DNA of 64,000 bases from Amphibalanus amphitrite (Eukaryota > Arthropoda > Thecostraca > Balanomorpha > Balanidae), in NCBI RefSeq assembly GCF_019059575.1, contig NW_024881866.1:313501-377500 (forward strand), given 5' to 3'. Below, piece after piece: positions 24,099-36,481 of this stretch; position 1 is the stretch's first letter; each line of letters begins with the position of its first letter. The translations under genes were made by a program, and so were the position numbers. The notes under the pieces were generated by a model, which worked only from the letters and a program-made list of their open reading frames with translations, made no database searches and was not told where the DNA came from.

Positions 24099-26062
24099 GC
24101 GGCGAGCTACCCAAGTGTGGAACTATACGTCAATTATAGGGCTCTGATTGGTGACTGGTCGAGGGATGACGCTTATAGCATGACGTCACTCACGTACTAC
24201 TTGGACGGACCAACGGCGCAGCGGAGGCGCGCCGAGCCAATCCAGAGGTTCTCAAACTCCATTGTGCATATCCTGTGCATTGAATCGCGAAACCTCGGCA
24301 AGTTCGCTTGAGTTTGGAAGCCCCTGCCGGAGAACTGGAGACGGCCGGTTTTATTCGCTGGACAGTGGACAGCGCAAACGGCGATTGACGGTGCTAAAAA
24401 GATGATAGGGAAAAGGAGTTGAGCAGTGAATTATAAGCCTGTGCTTGTGCATAGCGGAGTTGTAAATTGTAAAATGCTTAGGCTCTGAAGAGATGCAGTG
24501 TAGTTCAGCCGAACCAGGGGTAGTTTGCCGAGTTATGTAAGCCGTAAGAGTCGCAAATCGTTTGTTTCCTTAAAGGGACTATCCCACCTTTACATTAGGT
24601 TTGAGTAGAGATAGCCAAGTCTGCGGCGAGGTTCAGAAACCACTATCTATCTTGGTCGCAACCCCCACAGCCTCGTGGTGTTGAAGAAATTCGTTCCCTT
24701 CATTTGAAAATGTTCCCTGTACAAGTCCCAATCTCTTAACCATTAACGGTAATCTGATGACGTCATTTGCCTTTTGAACGCCTGTCACGCAATCAAGTGA
24801 AGTATCACTTGATTTAGGAATAAGCCAACCAGAGATACTTTTGCTATTGTATGAGCTGCGTCATATTTGAGAGCAAACATGTTTGCTGCCAAATTTCCCT
24901 CCACATTGACATGAAGTAAATCCTTCATTACGTCACAGATCCGATCTAAATGACGTCACAATGAAATATAAAAGTCGCAATATCTCAAAAAGTATAAGAT
25001 GAAAACGCGTAAAAACTTGCAGAATTCGTCACTATATTATGAGTAAATTTTCGAATCCCAAACGGTACTTTTAAGAAGGTGGGATAGTCCCTTTAAATGC
25101 AATAATGAAAATGTAAAGCACAATATTAATTTGATAATTCAGCGTGGTTGGACACCTACTCAATCAATTTCTTCTCTGCATAGTGCATTCGCCGCTGTGA
25201 TTCGAGTGATTCGACCGCCGAGAATATAACATTCCCGTCTCCCTGAGCGAGCGGCGCATTGGAGCTGACGGAAACGGTGCTTCAGTTTTTTTTTGGGGGG
25301 GGGGGAGGAGGAGGATTCCCATGTTTAAAATTATGTTCGGGAATGATGCCATGTGGAAACCTTGTTGAGTAGAGGGCTGTCGAGAGGATGCAGATTTTCT
25401 CATTTGCTGGAACCAATACAACGCGGAGAAGACGCAAATGTTGCACATTTTAAGGGCTTATCTAATAAAAATATGGGGGCTTCGTGAATCATGCCTATTG
25501 ACTGCGGCAGTTATTTGCCACGGTAGGTAGGTACTAGGCCTACTAGTAAGGTACTCATTTATGAACAGAACGTTTAACTGCCACTCGCCAGAAATTCAAT
25601 GAGCAGTTGCTAATCTTTTAAACATTTGAGTGTACTTAACAGTTCCTTAAAAAATGACGTCCTCCCTTTCAATGGTTTGCGCGAAGACACCATGCCAGAA
25701 GGCAGAATCAACCAAGCGATACCAGAATTAATTGCGCAACGAGTCGGAGGTGCCCTCAATCCTCAATACTCATAGCATAGCACACACTAAATGTAGGTAA
25801 GTAGGTACGCGGCACGCACACCTGCACATTAGGTAATTGAAGCGGACTTGATAGGTCATACACATTGAAGAAACACAATGCGGTAAAATAAAACGCGATC
25901 AACTACATAGCTGCAGCAGAAGTTTGGCGTCCGATACCTCTTCGCCAAGTTAAGACCATACCAATTGTCGACAAGTCTGTCACCGCGCCGGCACTAGCCG
26001 TGGTGTGACGTCATCCGGCCGGCCCGTCGACGTACAGTTCCACACTTAGGTAACTCACCGCC
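24099..26062. mobile_element. Possible 2-kb element bounded by inverted repeats
   Basis: ggcgagctacccaagtgtgg at about 24101 and its near-complement ending at 26062 (cacacttaggtaactcaccg) form roughly 33-bp inverted ends. It contains the TTAA element 24574-25092. The rest is AT-rich and without recognised genes. Confidence 0.5.
24574..25092. mobile_element. TTAA-flanked MITE with AGGGACTATCCCACCTT termini
   Basis: TTAA at 24570-24573 and 25093-25096 bound perfect 17-bp inverted ends on a 519-bp element. It is the cleanest member of a family that includes 42114-43484 (reverse orientation) and 3775-8757. Confidence 0.9.
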
Positions 26063-27095
26063 CGGCGCCCCCGGGGGAGCCGCCCGGCGCCCCCGGAGGA
26101 GCCCGGACGGCCGGCGCCCCGCAGCAGCGCGGAGCTGAGCTCAGTTTTGTATGTCAGGAGGTCACAGCCGCCTGAGCGCGAGAGGCACCGTCTGCGCTTC
26201 ACAGTGCGCGCCGCAGAGCCAGCTGACGGCCGTCGGGTGCGCAGGACTGGCGGGCTGCCCCACTCAGACCCCCCCCCCCTCCCTCCACCCAGTGTCCGGT
26301 GAAGGTGCACTCGTCCACTGCGCCCCGCACTCCGACCCTCCGAACCGGCAAAAACGCCCTCCGTCAGCAAAACGCCTCGCCGGTCCGCCAGCGGCTCCCC
26401 CGCTCTCTCCGGCTCCTCCGGCGCTCTGTCCGGCGGTTCGTGTCGCCGTGCGGGGGTCAGTGCAGCGGGCCGGCGGCTGGGGGCCCCTGGTCGGCCACAA
26501 CGGACTGAGTTCGGCCGGCGGCTGTGGGGGGGGGGGGGGCCCTGGTCGGCCACAATGGTCTGAGTTCGGCCGGCGCGGCGTTCGGCCACCGGGCGGGAGG
26601 GGGGACTGGGGAGTCCGGGGGGGGGGGGGCAGAGGTGAGGGGTCGCGGAGGGCTGGTAGAGGTGGAGAGGTCGTTTTAGCAGTCATGTTTCGTTTGTCGT
26701 TTTGGTCCGCCGTCCAGTCTTCACCGTTCCGCCCGTCGTTCCGCCCAGGATACTGCTATCATAGCTAGTGCAGGTACTGGGTCCTGCACGTACTGTGTTC
26801 TGCAGGTACTGGGCACTGTCGGGTACTGCAGGTACTGGGCACGGCGCCCGCCCCCTGTACCGCTGTACCGCCCCTGTACCGCTGCTCCGGCGCTCCGACA
26901 CCGCGCCGGTGAACCTATGGCAGCCGGTGTTTAGTATGGAAATGATGGGTCCGCACTCTGAGCATCATTTACAGATCTCTGAGGGCCGCCTGTAACCGTC
27001 CAGCGGTGGGCGCACCGCTGGCCGGTGCCGGCCGGCGCCGACCCGTATTTCGGCGCGCTGGTCCGGAATAAATCACCCGACAGACGCCGCGGCGG
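26063..27095. other. GC-rich non-coding sequence
   Basis: CpG-rich with several G-runs, short repeats of tcggccacaa(c/t)gg(a/t)ctgag (26490-26570) and ctgcaggtactgggcac (26765-26845). Long frames exist but look compositional. No exon recognised. Confidence 0.4.
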
Positions 27096-28285
27096 CCGCC
27101 GGTGTGGTGCTGGCCCGGCAGTGTGTCTCAGTGTGGCGGAGCGCCAGGCCGCCGTACAGCCCCCCCCCCCCCGGCCGGCGGTGTGGTGCTGGCCCGGCAG
27201 TGTGTCTCAGTGTGGCGGAGCGCCAGGCCGCCTACAGGCCGCCGTACAGGCCCCCCCCCCCCCGGCCGGCGGTGTGGTGCTCGCCCGGCAGTGTGTCTCA
27301 GTGTGGCGGAGCGCCAGGCCGCCGTACAGCCCCCCCCCCCCCGGCCGGCGGTGTGGTGCTGGCCCGGCAGTGTGTCTCAGTGTGGCGGAGCGCCAGGCCG
27401 CCTACAGGCCGCCGTACAGGCCCCCCCCCCCCGGCCGGCGGTGTGGTGCTCGCCCGGCAGTGTGTCTCAGTGTGGCGGAGCGCCAGGCCGCCGTACAGCC
27501 CCCCCCCCCCCGGCCGGCGGTGTGGTGCTGGCCGGGCAGTGTGTCTCAGTGTGGCGGAGGGAGCGCCAGGCCGCCGTACAGGCCGCCGTACAGGCCCCCC
27601 CCCCCGGCCGGCGGTGTGGTGCTGGCCCGGCAGTGTGTCTCAGTGTGGCGGAGGGAGCGCCAGGCCGCCTACAGGCCGCCGTACAGGCCCCCCCCCCCGG
27701 CCGGCGGTGTGGTGCTGGCCGGGCAGTGTGTCTCAGTGTGGCGGAGCGCCAGGCCGCCTACAGGCCGCCGTACAGGCCCCCCCCCCCGGCCGGCGGTGTG
27801 GTGCTGGCCCGGCAGTGTGTCTCAGTGTGGCGGAGGGAGCGCCAGGCCGCCGTACAGGCCGCCGTACAGGCCCCCCCCCCCGGCCGGCGGTGTGGTGCTG
27901 GCCCGGCAGTGTGTCTCAGTGTGGCGGAGCGCCAGGCCGCCGTACAGGCCCCCCCCCCCGGCCGGCGGTGTGGTGCTCGCCGGGCAGTGTGTCTCAGTGT
28001 GGCGGAGCGCCAGGCCGCCGTACAGGCCGCCGTACAGGCCCCCCCCCCTCCCCGGCCGGCGGTGTGGTGCTCGCCCGGCAGTGTGTCTCAGTGTGGCGGA
28101 GCGCCAGGCCGCCGTACAGGCCCCCCCCCCCCCGGCCGGCAGTGTGTCTCAGTGTGGCGGAGCGCCGGGCCGCCTACAGGCCGCCAACAGGCCGCCGTAC
28201 AGGCCCCCCCCCCCGGCCGGCGGTGTGGTGCTGGCCGGGCAGTGTGTCTCAGTGTGGCGGAGGGAGCGCCAGGCCACCGCGCCGG
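27096..28285. repeat. 80-95-bp minisatellite with C-runs
   Basis: About 14 units of ggtgtggtgctggcccggca gtgtgtctcagtgtggcgga gcgccaggccgcc, an optional tacaggccgcc, and a 10-14 base C-run. Length differs by the optional block and the C-run. All three plus frames are open, with frames over 390 codons. Confidence 0.95.
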
Positions 28286-28589
28286 CTAGTACCTACGGCG
28301 GGCGGCTCTTTTTGGCAGATTCTGCAGCCACGGAGCATCCGCTCAGAAAATCCCCCGGAAATTCAGCAGGGCTGAGCTATAATATGAACAGGAATGGCAT
28401 TTGTTCCATGCTGTGTGTGCAAGAAATGGTGACATCGTGGCTCAGAACGGATAGTTCTTTATTAATATCAGTCATTTGTGAAATACTGGAAACTGAATGA
28501 CTTGTACCTAATGACACGAATCCAAGTTTTTTCACATCATGCTGAAATTATTTCAGAAAGCATCGCACGGTCCCCACCCCAGCCATAGG
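28286..28589. other. Unique spacer
   Basis: AT-balanced sequence between two arrays. No feature recognised. Confidence 0.4.
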
Positions 28590-28970
28590 TTCCCCGGTCT
28601 CCCCTGCCTATCCCCCGGTCTCCTCTACCTATCCCCCGGTCTCCCCTACCTATCCCCCGGTCTCCCCTACCTATCCTCCGGTCTCCTGCCTATCCCCCGG
28701 TCTCCCCTACCTATCCCCCGGTCTCCCCTACCTATCCCCCGGTCTCCTGCCTATCCCTCGGTCTCCTGCCTATCCCCCGGTCTCCTCTACCTATCCTCCG
28801 GTCTCCCCTGCCTATCCCCCGGTCTCCTCTACCTATCCCCCGGTCTCCCCTACCTATCCCCCGGTCTCCCCTACCTATCCCCCGGTCTCCTGCCTATCCC
28901 CCGGTCTCTCCTACCTATCCCCCGGTCTCCTCTACCTATCCCCCGGTCTCCCCTACCTATCCCCAGCAGC
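28590..28970. repeat. 21-bp minisatellite (ctacctatcccccggtctcc)
   Basis: About 19 units of 18-21 bp, with variants tgcctatcc and cctcggtctcc. Pyrimidine-rich on the plus strand. Confidence 0.93.
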
Positions 28971-29089
28971 GACTGGGATCGGCAATCGTCGCCCACCCCT
29001 GCCCGCCGTCCCGGCTTTCACCTGTTGTGCTGTGGCGCCAATCGAGACAGGTCCCCCCCCGCCGCCCCCTGCCCCGCCCCTGGTCCGAG

Positions 29090-29345
29090 AATCAACACGT
29101 CGTTACCGACACGCGGGGCTGCGCGCTGTCTGTCGTTACCGACACGCGGGGCTGCGCGCTGTCTGTCGTTAGCGACACGCGGGTACGTGTGCTGTCACTG
29201 TCGGTATACAATCAATAGACGCGGTGGACTGGTTAGCGCCGTCCTCCGCAGACGTACGGCCGTCGCCAAGGAGACGAGCTTGTGGGGCGCAGCCGTCGCC
29301 ATGGAGACGAGCTTGTGACGCGTAGCAGTTGCCACGGGGACGAGC
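29090..29345. repeat. 33-bp and about 30-bp short arrays
   Basis: Three units of gttaccgacacgcggggctg plus 13 bases (29100-29185), then about four units of gacgagcttgtgacgc with cgtcgccatgg-type spacers (29260-29350). Confidence 0.85.
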
Positions 29346-29349
29346 TTGT

Positions 29350-30130
29350 GACACTCAGCCGTTGCTAGGCGACGCTCTCTGATGGGAAGGGCCGTGGTGG
29401 CATGGGGATCGGCTGCATTTTGTCCTGGTGGCACCGGGGCCGGTTATGTACGGTTATGTTCAGCCCACCAGCAAAAGAGTGGTTGAAAATTAAGATAAAG
29501 GTGTGCTAAAATAGGTACATGATGCATAAAAAGAATCATCAAAAGATGCATATAAAAGTGCAAATGAAGCACGAGGGGGTAATAATAAACATCAGCAGAA
29601 TGATGAGAAATTAAGAATACACATGAAAAATAAACACAATAAAAGTAAAGTAAAACAAAACAAAAGTGAGACAAATTTCATTCGAACAGAAAAATATTAT
29701 TCATCTTATTTCATGGTGCATGATTGAGTTTACCAAAATGCAGATGTGCCCAAGAGTAAGCTGTTGAAGTAAGCTCCATGAAGTAAGCTGTTGGCCGCTT
29801 ATGCGGTTCCTGTGCTCTAAGAGAAATCAAGTTAGATACCAGCTACGAGTATTGTTCTCATTGTCGAGAAAAGAATATGAAACATGGCACCGGCTGATAC
29901 CTCCCGGGCCATGGCCCATACCTCCCGGTGTATTTTGATGGATCGAAAAAGCACATTATTTATTGAAAGTTATCTTGAGACTAAATAGTTGATCCCAGAT
30001 GCCTAATATCAGGCACACTTTGCAGGCGAAAGGCAATTTCACGTGCACAGAGTGAAATTGCCACACAAGCCACTGCCCACTGGAAGAAAATTGCCTTTTC
30101 ACAAAACCGGCCCATACCTGCCGGGTCTCC
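29350..30130. other. AT-rich stretch, no gene recognised
   Basis: Mostly AT-rich. It includes a loosely inverted or repeated cc(c)atacctcccggg word near 29900, 29920 and 30110. Confidence 0.4.
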
Positions 30131-31204
30131 CCTACTCGTATGGCCTCAGAGATGTTGGCCCCGGCACAGTCCGGTGCTGGTAGCGTCCGTCCGACTCCGA
30201 CAAACGCCGACTCGGTAGTCCGGCGCTGACCTCTGTCCGGCGCTGACCTCTGTCCGGCGCTGACCTCTGTCCGGCGCTGACCTCTGTCCGCGCTACCTCT
30301 GCCGTCGACAGAGTGGTAGCTATGCCGCAGCGGCGAGCCGGTGCCGTCTGCTCGCAGCAGCTCCCGCCGCTACGGCAGCTGGCGGCGGACCTTTTTCTGC
30401 GCTCTGTGTCACGGCCCGGCCGGCCGGCAGGGCCGTACAGCCATCGTGCGCGCTCACCGGCCGACCAGCCTCGGTGACAATCGGACCGTTTTTGTACGGC
30501 TGTCCGGTGACCGGTCGGCCGGGTCACCGCCGGGTCAGAGCTCACCGCAGGTCACCAGCCGCGTGCCGTCTCGGTGATCGGTGACCCGGTGGCGGGCGGC
30601 GGGGCGCGGTGACCGCGGTACCTGGCCAGCATGGCCGGACCGGCCGGCGGCCGGTGGCTGGCTGCCTTATCTTAGTGAACTGCTAGTGGTGTGGCATGTT
30701 GTCTGTTGTTTTTCGGTTGTGGTCTACTTTGCGATGTTGCGTGCCGAGGTAGTCGCGGACCGCGGCACCCATTCTCTATTGACATTGTCCACCATCAAAT
30801 ACCGGATAACGTACAAAGATGGGGCTACTTAATTACAAAACAAATAGTGTCAAATGTGGAGTGAATAGGTTTCAACGGCAGTTCGCTTATACATATATTC
30901 AAGCTCGATGGTTATGATTACATAGAAAGGCTTTGCCTTTCCCACATGTAAACTCGCCAGCCTTCCTTCCGTTGTGCCACGGTTCGAGTCTGGAGACTGT
31001 GACGCTAAGCAGGGCGGTAGCACCACCGCGTCCGCGCGACGCGCGACGGTGGGATGTGGGCCTTCACCGCGGCACAGGAAACCAACACCGCCGCCGGCAC
31101 AGCCCAACATCGCGGCACAGCACACCGCCGCAGCACAGCACACCGCCGGCACAGCACAACATTGCGGCACCCTCTGTGGGGAGGGAAGGGGAGGCTGAGC
31201 TGGG
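30131..31204. other. GC-rich unique sequence with a 17-bp array
   Basis: Four units of ctgacctctgtccggcg at about 30225-30290 and a short accgccgcagcacagcac-type repeat at about 31080-31160. No coding exon supported. Confidence 0.5.
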
Positions 31205-32910
31205 CGCCGACGTCGGCGGGTGCCGGTCCGGGTTTATCGGAGGGTGCCGGTCCGGGTTTATCGGCGGGTGTCGGTCCGGGATTATCGGCGGGTGCCGGTC
31301 CGGGTTTATCGGCGGGCTGAGGTCCGGGTTTATCGGCGGGCTGAGGTCCGGGTTTATCGGCGGGTGCCGGTCCGGGTTTATCGGCGGGTGCCGGTCCGGG
31401 TTTATCGGCGGGTGCCGGTCCGGGTTTATCGGCGGGCTGAGGTCCGGGTTTATCGGCGGGCTGAGGTCCGGGTTTATCGGCGGGCTGAGGTCCGGGTTTA
31501 TCGGCGGGCTGAGGTCCGGGTTTATCGGCGGGCTGAGGTCCGGGTTTATCGGCGGGTGTCGGTCCGGGTTTATCGGCGGGCTGAGGTCCGGGTTTATCGG
31601 CGGGCTGAGGTCCGGGTTTATCGGCGGGTGCCGGTCCGGGTTTATCGGCGGGCTGAGGTCCGGGTTTATCGGCGGGCTGAGGTCCGGGTTTATCGGCGGG
31701 CTGAGGTCCGGGTTTATCGGCGGGTGCCGGTCCGGGTTTATCGGCGGGCTGAGGTCCGGGTTTATCGGCGGGTGCCGGTCCGGGTTTATCGGCGGGTGTC
31801 GGTCCGGGTTTATCGGCGGGCTGAGGTCCGGGTTTATCGGCGGGTGTCGGTCCGGGTTTATCGGCGGGTGTCGGTCCGGGTTTATCGGCGGGCTGAGGTC
31901 CGGGTTTATCGGCGGGCTGAGGTCCGGGTTTATCGGCGGGCTGAGGTCCGGGTTTATCGGCGGGTGTCGGTCCGGGTTTATCGGCGGGCTGAGGTCCGGG
32001 TTTATCGGCGGGTGCCGGTCCGGGTTTATCGGCGGGTGTCGGTCCGGGTTTATCGGCGGGTGCCGGTCCGGGTTTATCGGCGGGCTGAGGTCCGGGTTTA
32101 TCGGCGGGCTGAGGTCCGGGTTTATCGGCGGGCTGAGGTCCGGGTTTATCGGCGGGTGTCGGTCCGGGTTTATCGGCGGGCTGAGGTCCGGGTTTATCGG
32201 CGGGCTGAGGTCCGGGTTTATCGGCGGGCTGAGGTCCGGGTTTATCGGCGGGCTGAGGTCCGGGTTTATCGGCGGGCTGAGGTCCGGGTTTATCGGCGGG
32301 TGCCGGTCCGGGTTTATCGGAGGGTGCCGGTCCGGGTTTATCGGCGGGCTGAGGTCCGGGTTTATCGGCGGGTGCCGGTCCGGGTTTATCGGCGGGCTGA
32401 GGTCCGGGTTTATCGGCGGGCTGAGGTCCGGGTTTATCGGCGGGTGCCGGTCCGGGTTTATCGGCGGGTGTCGGTCCGGGTTTATCGGCGGGTGCCGGTC
32501 CGGGTTTATCGGCGGGCTGAGGTCCGGGTTTATCGGCGGGCTGAGGTCCGGGTTTATCGGAGGGTGCCGGTCCGGGTTTATCGGCGGGTGCCGGTCCGGG
32601 TTTATCGGCGGGTGTCGGTCCGGGTTTATCGGCGGGTGTCGGTCCGGGTTTATCGGCGGGTGCCGGTCCGGGTTTATCGGCGGGCTGAGGTCCGGGTTTA
32701 TCGGCGGGTGTCGGTCCGGGTTTATCGGCGGGTGCCGGTCCGGGTTTATCGGCGGGTGCCGGTCCGGGTTTATCGGCGGGCTGAGGTCCGGGTTTATCGG
32801 CGGGTGTCGGTCCGGGTTTATCGGCGGGCTGAGGTCCGGGTTTATCGGCGGGCTGAGGTCCGGGTTTATCGGCGGGTGCCGGTCCGGGTTTATCGGCGGG
32901 TGTCGGGCGC
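31205..32910. repeat. 24-bp minisatellite, about 70 units, three unit types
   Basis: The unit is ggtccgggtttatcggcggg followed by tgcc, tgtc or ctga. A few units have tatcggaggg. The order of the three types is irregular but patchy. Since 24 is a multiple of three, all plus frames and one minus frame stay open for over 600 codons; the minus frame reads ADKPGP(A/T/Q)P repeats. No start context, splice logic or partner exon supports a gene. Confidence 0.95.
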
Positions 32911-33164
32911 CGGTCGGCCGGCCTGCGATCTGATTTGCCGTCCAGGTCCTGGACTGGTATCGGTCGATCCGCCACGCGGCGGCACTTTTACAGCCGCTCT
33001 ACAGCTCGGCGTTAATACGACTCCGGAGCTCCGGGCCACCGCTAAGCCGACCGAGGCGCCATTTTTGCCAGGCTGACTTCACTAGTACAAATATGGTGGT
33101 ATATGATACAGATCTGCGGACCAAAATGATCCGTAGTACAGCAAAACACAAAGGAAACAGTCCC

Positions 33165-34245
33165 ACAGTCGCGCACACAGCCACAGATGCAGGCACGGAC
33201 ACAGTTACAATCACAGGGACACAGAGACAGACACAGACATACTGACACAGACACACTGACAGATGCACAGACACAGACATAGACATAAACATAGACATAG
33301 ACAGACACAGACACACAGGCACACAGACACAGACACAGGCACACAGACACAGGCACAGACACAGTTACAATCCCAGGGACACAGAGACAGACACACGCAT
33401 ACTGAAACAGACACACTGACAAGTGCACAGACACAGACACACAGACACAGACACACTGACACACAGACACATACATACAGACACAGACACACAGACACAG
33501 ACACACAGACACAGACACACAGACACAGACACACAGACACAGACACAGACACACAGACACAGACACACAGACACAGACACACAGACACACAGACACAGAC
33601 ACACAGACACAGACACACAGACACAGACACACAGACACACATACACACAGACACAGACACACAGACACACATACACACAGACGCAGACACACAGACACAG
33701 ACACACAGACACACAGACACAGACACACAGACACACAGACAAACAGACACAGACACACAGACACACAGACAAACAGACACAGACACATACACAGACACAG
33801 ACACACAGACACACAGACACACAGACACACAGACACAGACACACAGACACAGACACACAGACACAGACACAGACACACAGACGCAGACACAGACACACAG
33901 ACGCAGACACACAGACACAGACACACAGACACAGACACAGACACACAGACACACAGACACAGACACACAGACACACAGACACACAGACACACAGACACAC
34001 AGACACAGACACACAGACACACAGACACACAGACACACAGACACACATACACACAGACACACAGACACACATACACACATACACACAGACACAGACACAC
34101 AGACACAGACACACAGACACACAGACACAGACACAGACACACAGACACAGACACACAGATACAGACACACAGATACAGACACACAGACACAGACACACAG
34201 ACACAGACACAGACACACAGACAGAGACACACAGACACAGATTAA
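33165..34245. repeat. CAGACACA-type low-complexity array
   Basis: About 1.1 kb of cagacacacagacacagaca with occasional t and g changes. The His/Thr/Gln and Cys/Val frames on either strand are artefacts. 33170-33260 and 33345-33435 show a longer duplicated leader (acagttacaatc(a/c)cagggac). Confidence 0.95.
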
Positions 34246-34284
34246 AGCGTAGATGGTCCCACCATCGAGACTCCCGGCCAGCCT

Positions 34285-34620
34285 CCTCCCGGGGACGAGA
34301 TGTCTCCTCCCGGGGACAAGATGTCTCCTCCCGGGGCCCATATGTCTCCTCCCGGGGCCCATATGTCTCCTCCCGGGGACGAGATGTCTCCTCCCGGGGC
34401 CCATATGTCTCCTCCCGGGGCCCATATGTCTCCTCCCGGGGACGAGATGTCTCCTCCCGGGGACGAGATGTCTCCTCCCGGGGACGAGATGTCTCCTCCC
34501 GGGGACGAGATGTCTCCTCCCGGGGCCCATATGTCTCCTCCCGGGGCCCATATGTCTCCTCCCGGGGACGAGATGTCTCCTCCCGGGGACGAGATGTCTC
34601 CTCCCGGGGACGAGAGCCAG
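34285..34620. repeat. 21-bp minisatellite with two unit types
   Basis: About 16 units of tctcctcccgggg followed by acgagatg or cccatatg. The two endings alternate in blocks. Confidence 0.94.
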
Positions 34621-34636
34621 ATAATAGATGCCTTAT

Positions 34637-34925
34637 AAGAGAGGGCTCCCGGAGCTGGGAGAGGGCTCCCGGAGCGGGGAGAGGGCTCCCGGAGCTGGGA
34701 GAGGGCTCCCGGAGCTGGGAGAGGGCTCCCGGAGCGGGGAGAGGGCTCCCGGAGCTGGGAGAGGGCTCCCGGAGCTGGGAGAGGGCTCCCGGAGCGGGGA
34801 GAGGGGTCCCGGAGCCGGGAGAGGGGTCCCGGAGCTGGGAGAGGGCTCCCGGAGCCGGGAGAGGGCTCTCTGAGCCGGGAGAGGGCTCCCGGAGCTGGGA
34901 GAGGGCTCCCGGAGCTGGCAGACGG
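34637..34925. repeat. 20-bp minisatellite (gagagggctcccggagctgg)
   Basis: About 14 units with (t/g/c) variants in the gag(c)tgg, gcgg and gccgg positions. Confidence 0.94.
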
Positions 34926-35084
34926 GTGCCGGGGGTGAGGGGCCGCCGACGGACTGGGACACATCATGTACCGATGCGTCAACCGGCTCTGCCCCGGCAG
35001 CGCGGCTGCGCCCTCCGTGACGGCGGCCGTGGCCTCCGCTGCCGACTGCAGCTACTGTCGGCAGCGGACCCGGCATGGTCATTG

Positions 35085-36416
35085 GTCACGGCTTTCAGCT
35101 CGACTGACCTTTCAAAGGCTTTCGATTGTGTTAACCGCCCTGCTCTCTTAGCGAAGCTTGAGTACTACGGCATTTCACCACATTGGTTCACCGACTACTT
35201 CGCCGACCGTCGCCAGACCGTTAAAGGGGGCAGGGCGCCCAGTCTGGAGGTGAATTTTGGTGTGGTCCAGGGCAGTATAGTCGGCCCATTAATGTTTCCT
35301 TTATTTACTTATGACATTCAGTGTTTCTGTCCGACTCGTGTAAGCTCGTATCGTACGCTGATGATACGCAGGCAGCTCATTCCCAGCGGCCCACCGAGTG
35401 TGAGCGGCCTCGCGAGTCTGCGCTCTCGTGTGGAGACCGATCTGGCGGCGATCTCTCAGTGGTTCCACTGCAACGGTCTGAAAATGAACCCGTCTAAAAC
35501 GGAACTCAGTCCTCGGTACTCCAGTACAAACGAGCAAGGCTGCGGGCCTGAACATAACTTTTGGGGACGCTCAATTGATCCCTTCAGACTGCGTCAAAAT
35601 CTCAAAAGTCTGGGCCCCAACCACGGATCTCCAGCGTAAGCGCGTTGACAAGGTCATCAACGTTGCTGTGAGAGTCGCCACTGGGAAACGCAAATACAAT
35701 GACGTCACTGAGCCGCGCAGGAGCCTGGGCTGGCTAACTTTTAGCCAAACAGTGATCGTTCGCGACTGCATCCGCTTGTACCGTGCTATCCACGAAACAG
35801 ACGGGCCGCGTGCCATCCGTGACCTGATCAGACGCCGATCAGAGACATGGCAGCGGTCCACTAGAGCTGCGACGGACGGGACCAGCGGTCCACTAGAGCT
35901 GCGACGGACGGGACCAGCGGTCCACTAGAGCTGCGACGGACGGGACCAGCGGTCCACTAGAGCTGCGACGGACGGGACCAGCGGTCCACTAGAGCTGCGA
36001 CGGACGGGACCAGCGGTCCACTAGAGCTGCGACGGACGGGACCATCCTACAGACCAGTGCTCAGAAACATCCGCAGCGAGAATTCGCTATAAAATCGTTC
36101 CCATACCGAGCTGTGACAGCCTGGAACTCGCTGCCAAGCCTCACCCGACACTGTTCGAGTGTTATCAGGTTTAAAAAGCCAACGAAGTCATTTGTCTGTG
36201 GCCCCACTAGAGCAGCTGGTGGGAGCTGATGCGCGCCGCATACCAGTTTTAGCCTGCGCGATGCAATTTCATGTGCTCTGCCGTTGTATCTGCATGTTCT
36301 GTTGTATTGTATCTGTGTGCTGTATGTTAGGTAACCAGCCTTGCAATGTATTGACGCGGCGACGGAAAAGCCCGACTGTGAATTTCGCCAAGATTCGCGA
36401 TAAATGAATAAACAAA

Positions 36417-36463
<47 letters not shown>

Positions 36464-36481
36464 ATAGATAAATGAATAAAT
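35085..36481 (+). mobile_element. Degenerate non-LTR retrotransposon fragment (reverse transcriptase and 3' end)
   Basis: The frame from about 35103 reads TDLSKAFDCVNRPALLAKLE, YGISPHWFTDYFADRRQTV, then VVQGSIVGPLMF, the order of RT motifs in LINE elements. The catalytic YADDTQ is present at 35354-35371 but in another frame; SGPPSVSGLASL and WFHCNGLKMNPSKTE then return to the first frame. The C-terminal parts RVATGKRKYNDV, GWLTFSQ and YRAVTAWNSLPS follow in shifted frames to about 36150. A (AAAT)n tail at 36405-36481 would fit the 3' end. The 5' part is missing. It is dead: several frameshifts and a minisatellite inside. A Jockey- or CR1-like clade is likely but not resolved. Confidence 0.88.
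35852..36050. repeat. 32-bp minisatellite inside the retrotransposon
   Basis: About six units of gcggtccactagagctgcga plus 12 bases, grown from the retroelement's own coding sequence. Confidence 0.93.

Noticed and set aside
27025-28500. 491-, 395- and 423-codon overlapping frames
   Set aside because: All three plus frames are open through an 80-95-bp GC-rich array with variable C-runs, which would shift any real frame.
31005-33076. 600-codon-plus frames on both strands
   Set aside because: They exist because a 24-bp unit without stops is repeated about 70 times. Flanks show no splice sites, family motifs or start context.
33042-34551. Cys/Val- and His/Thr-rich frames
   Set aside because: Products of the CAGACACA low-complexity array.
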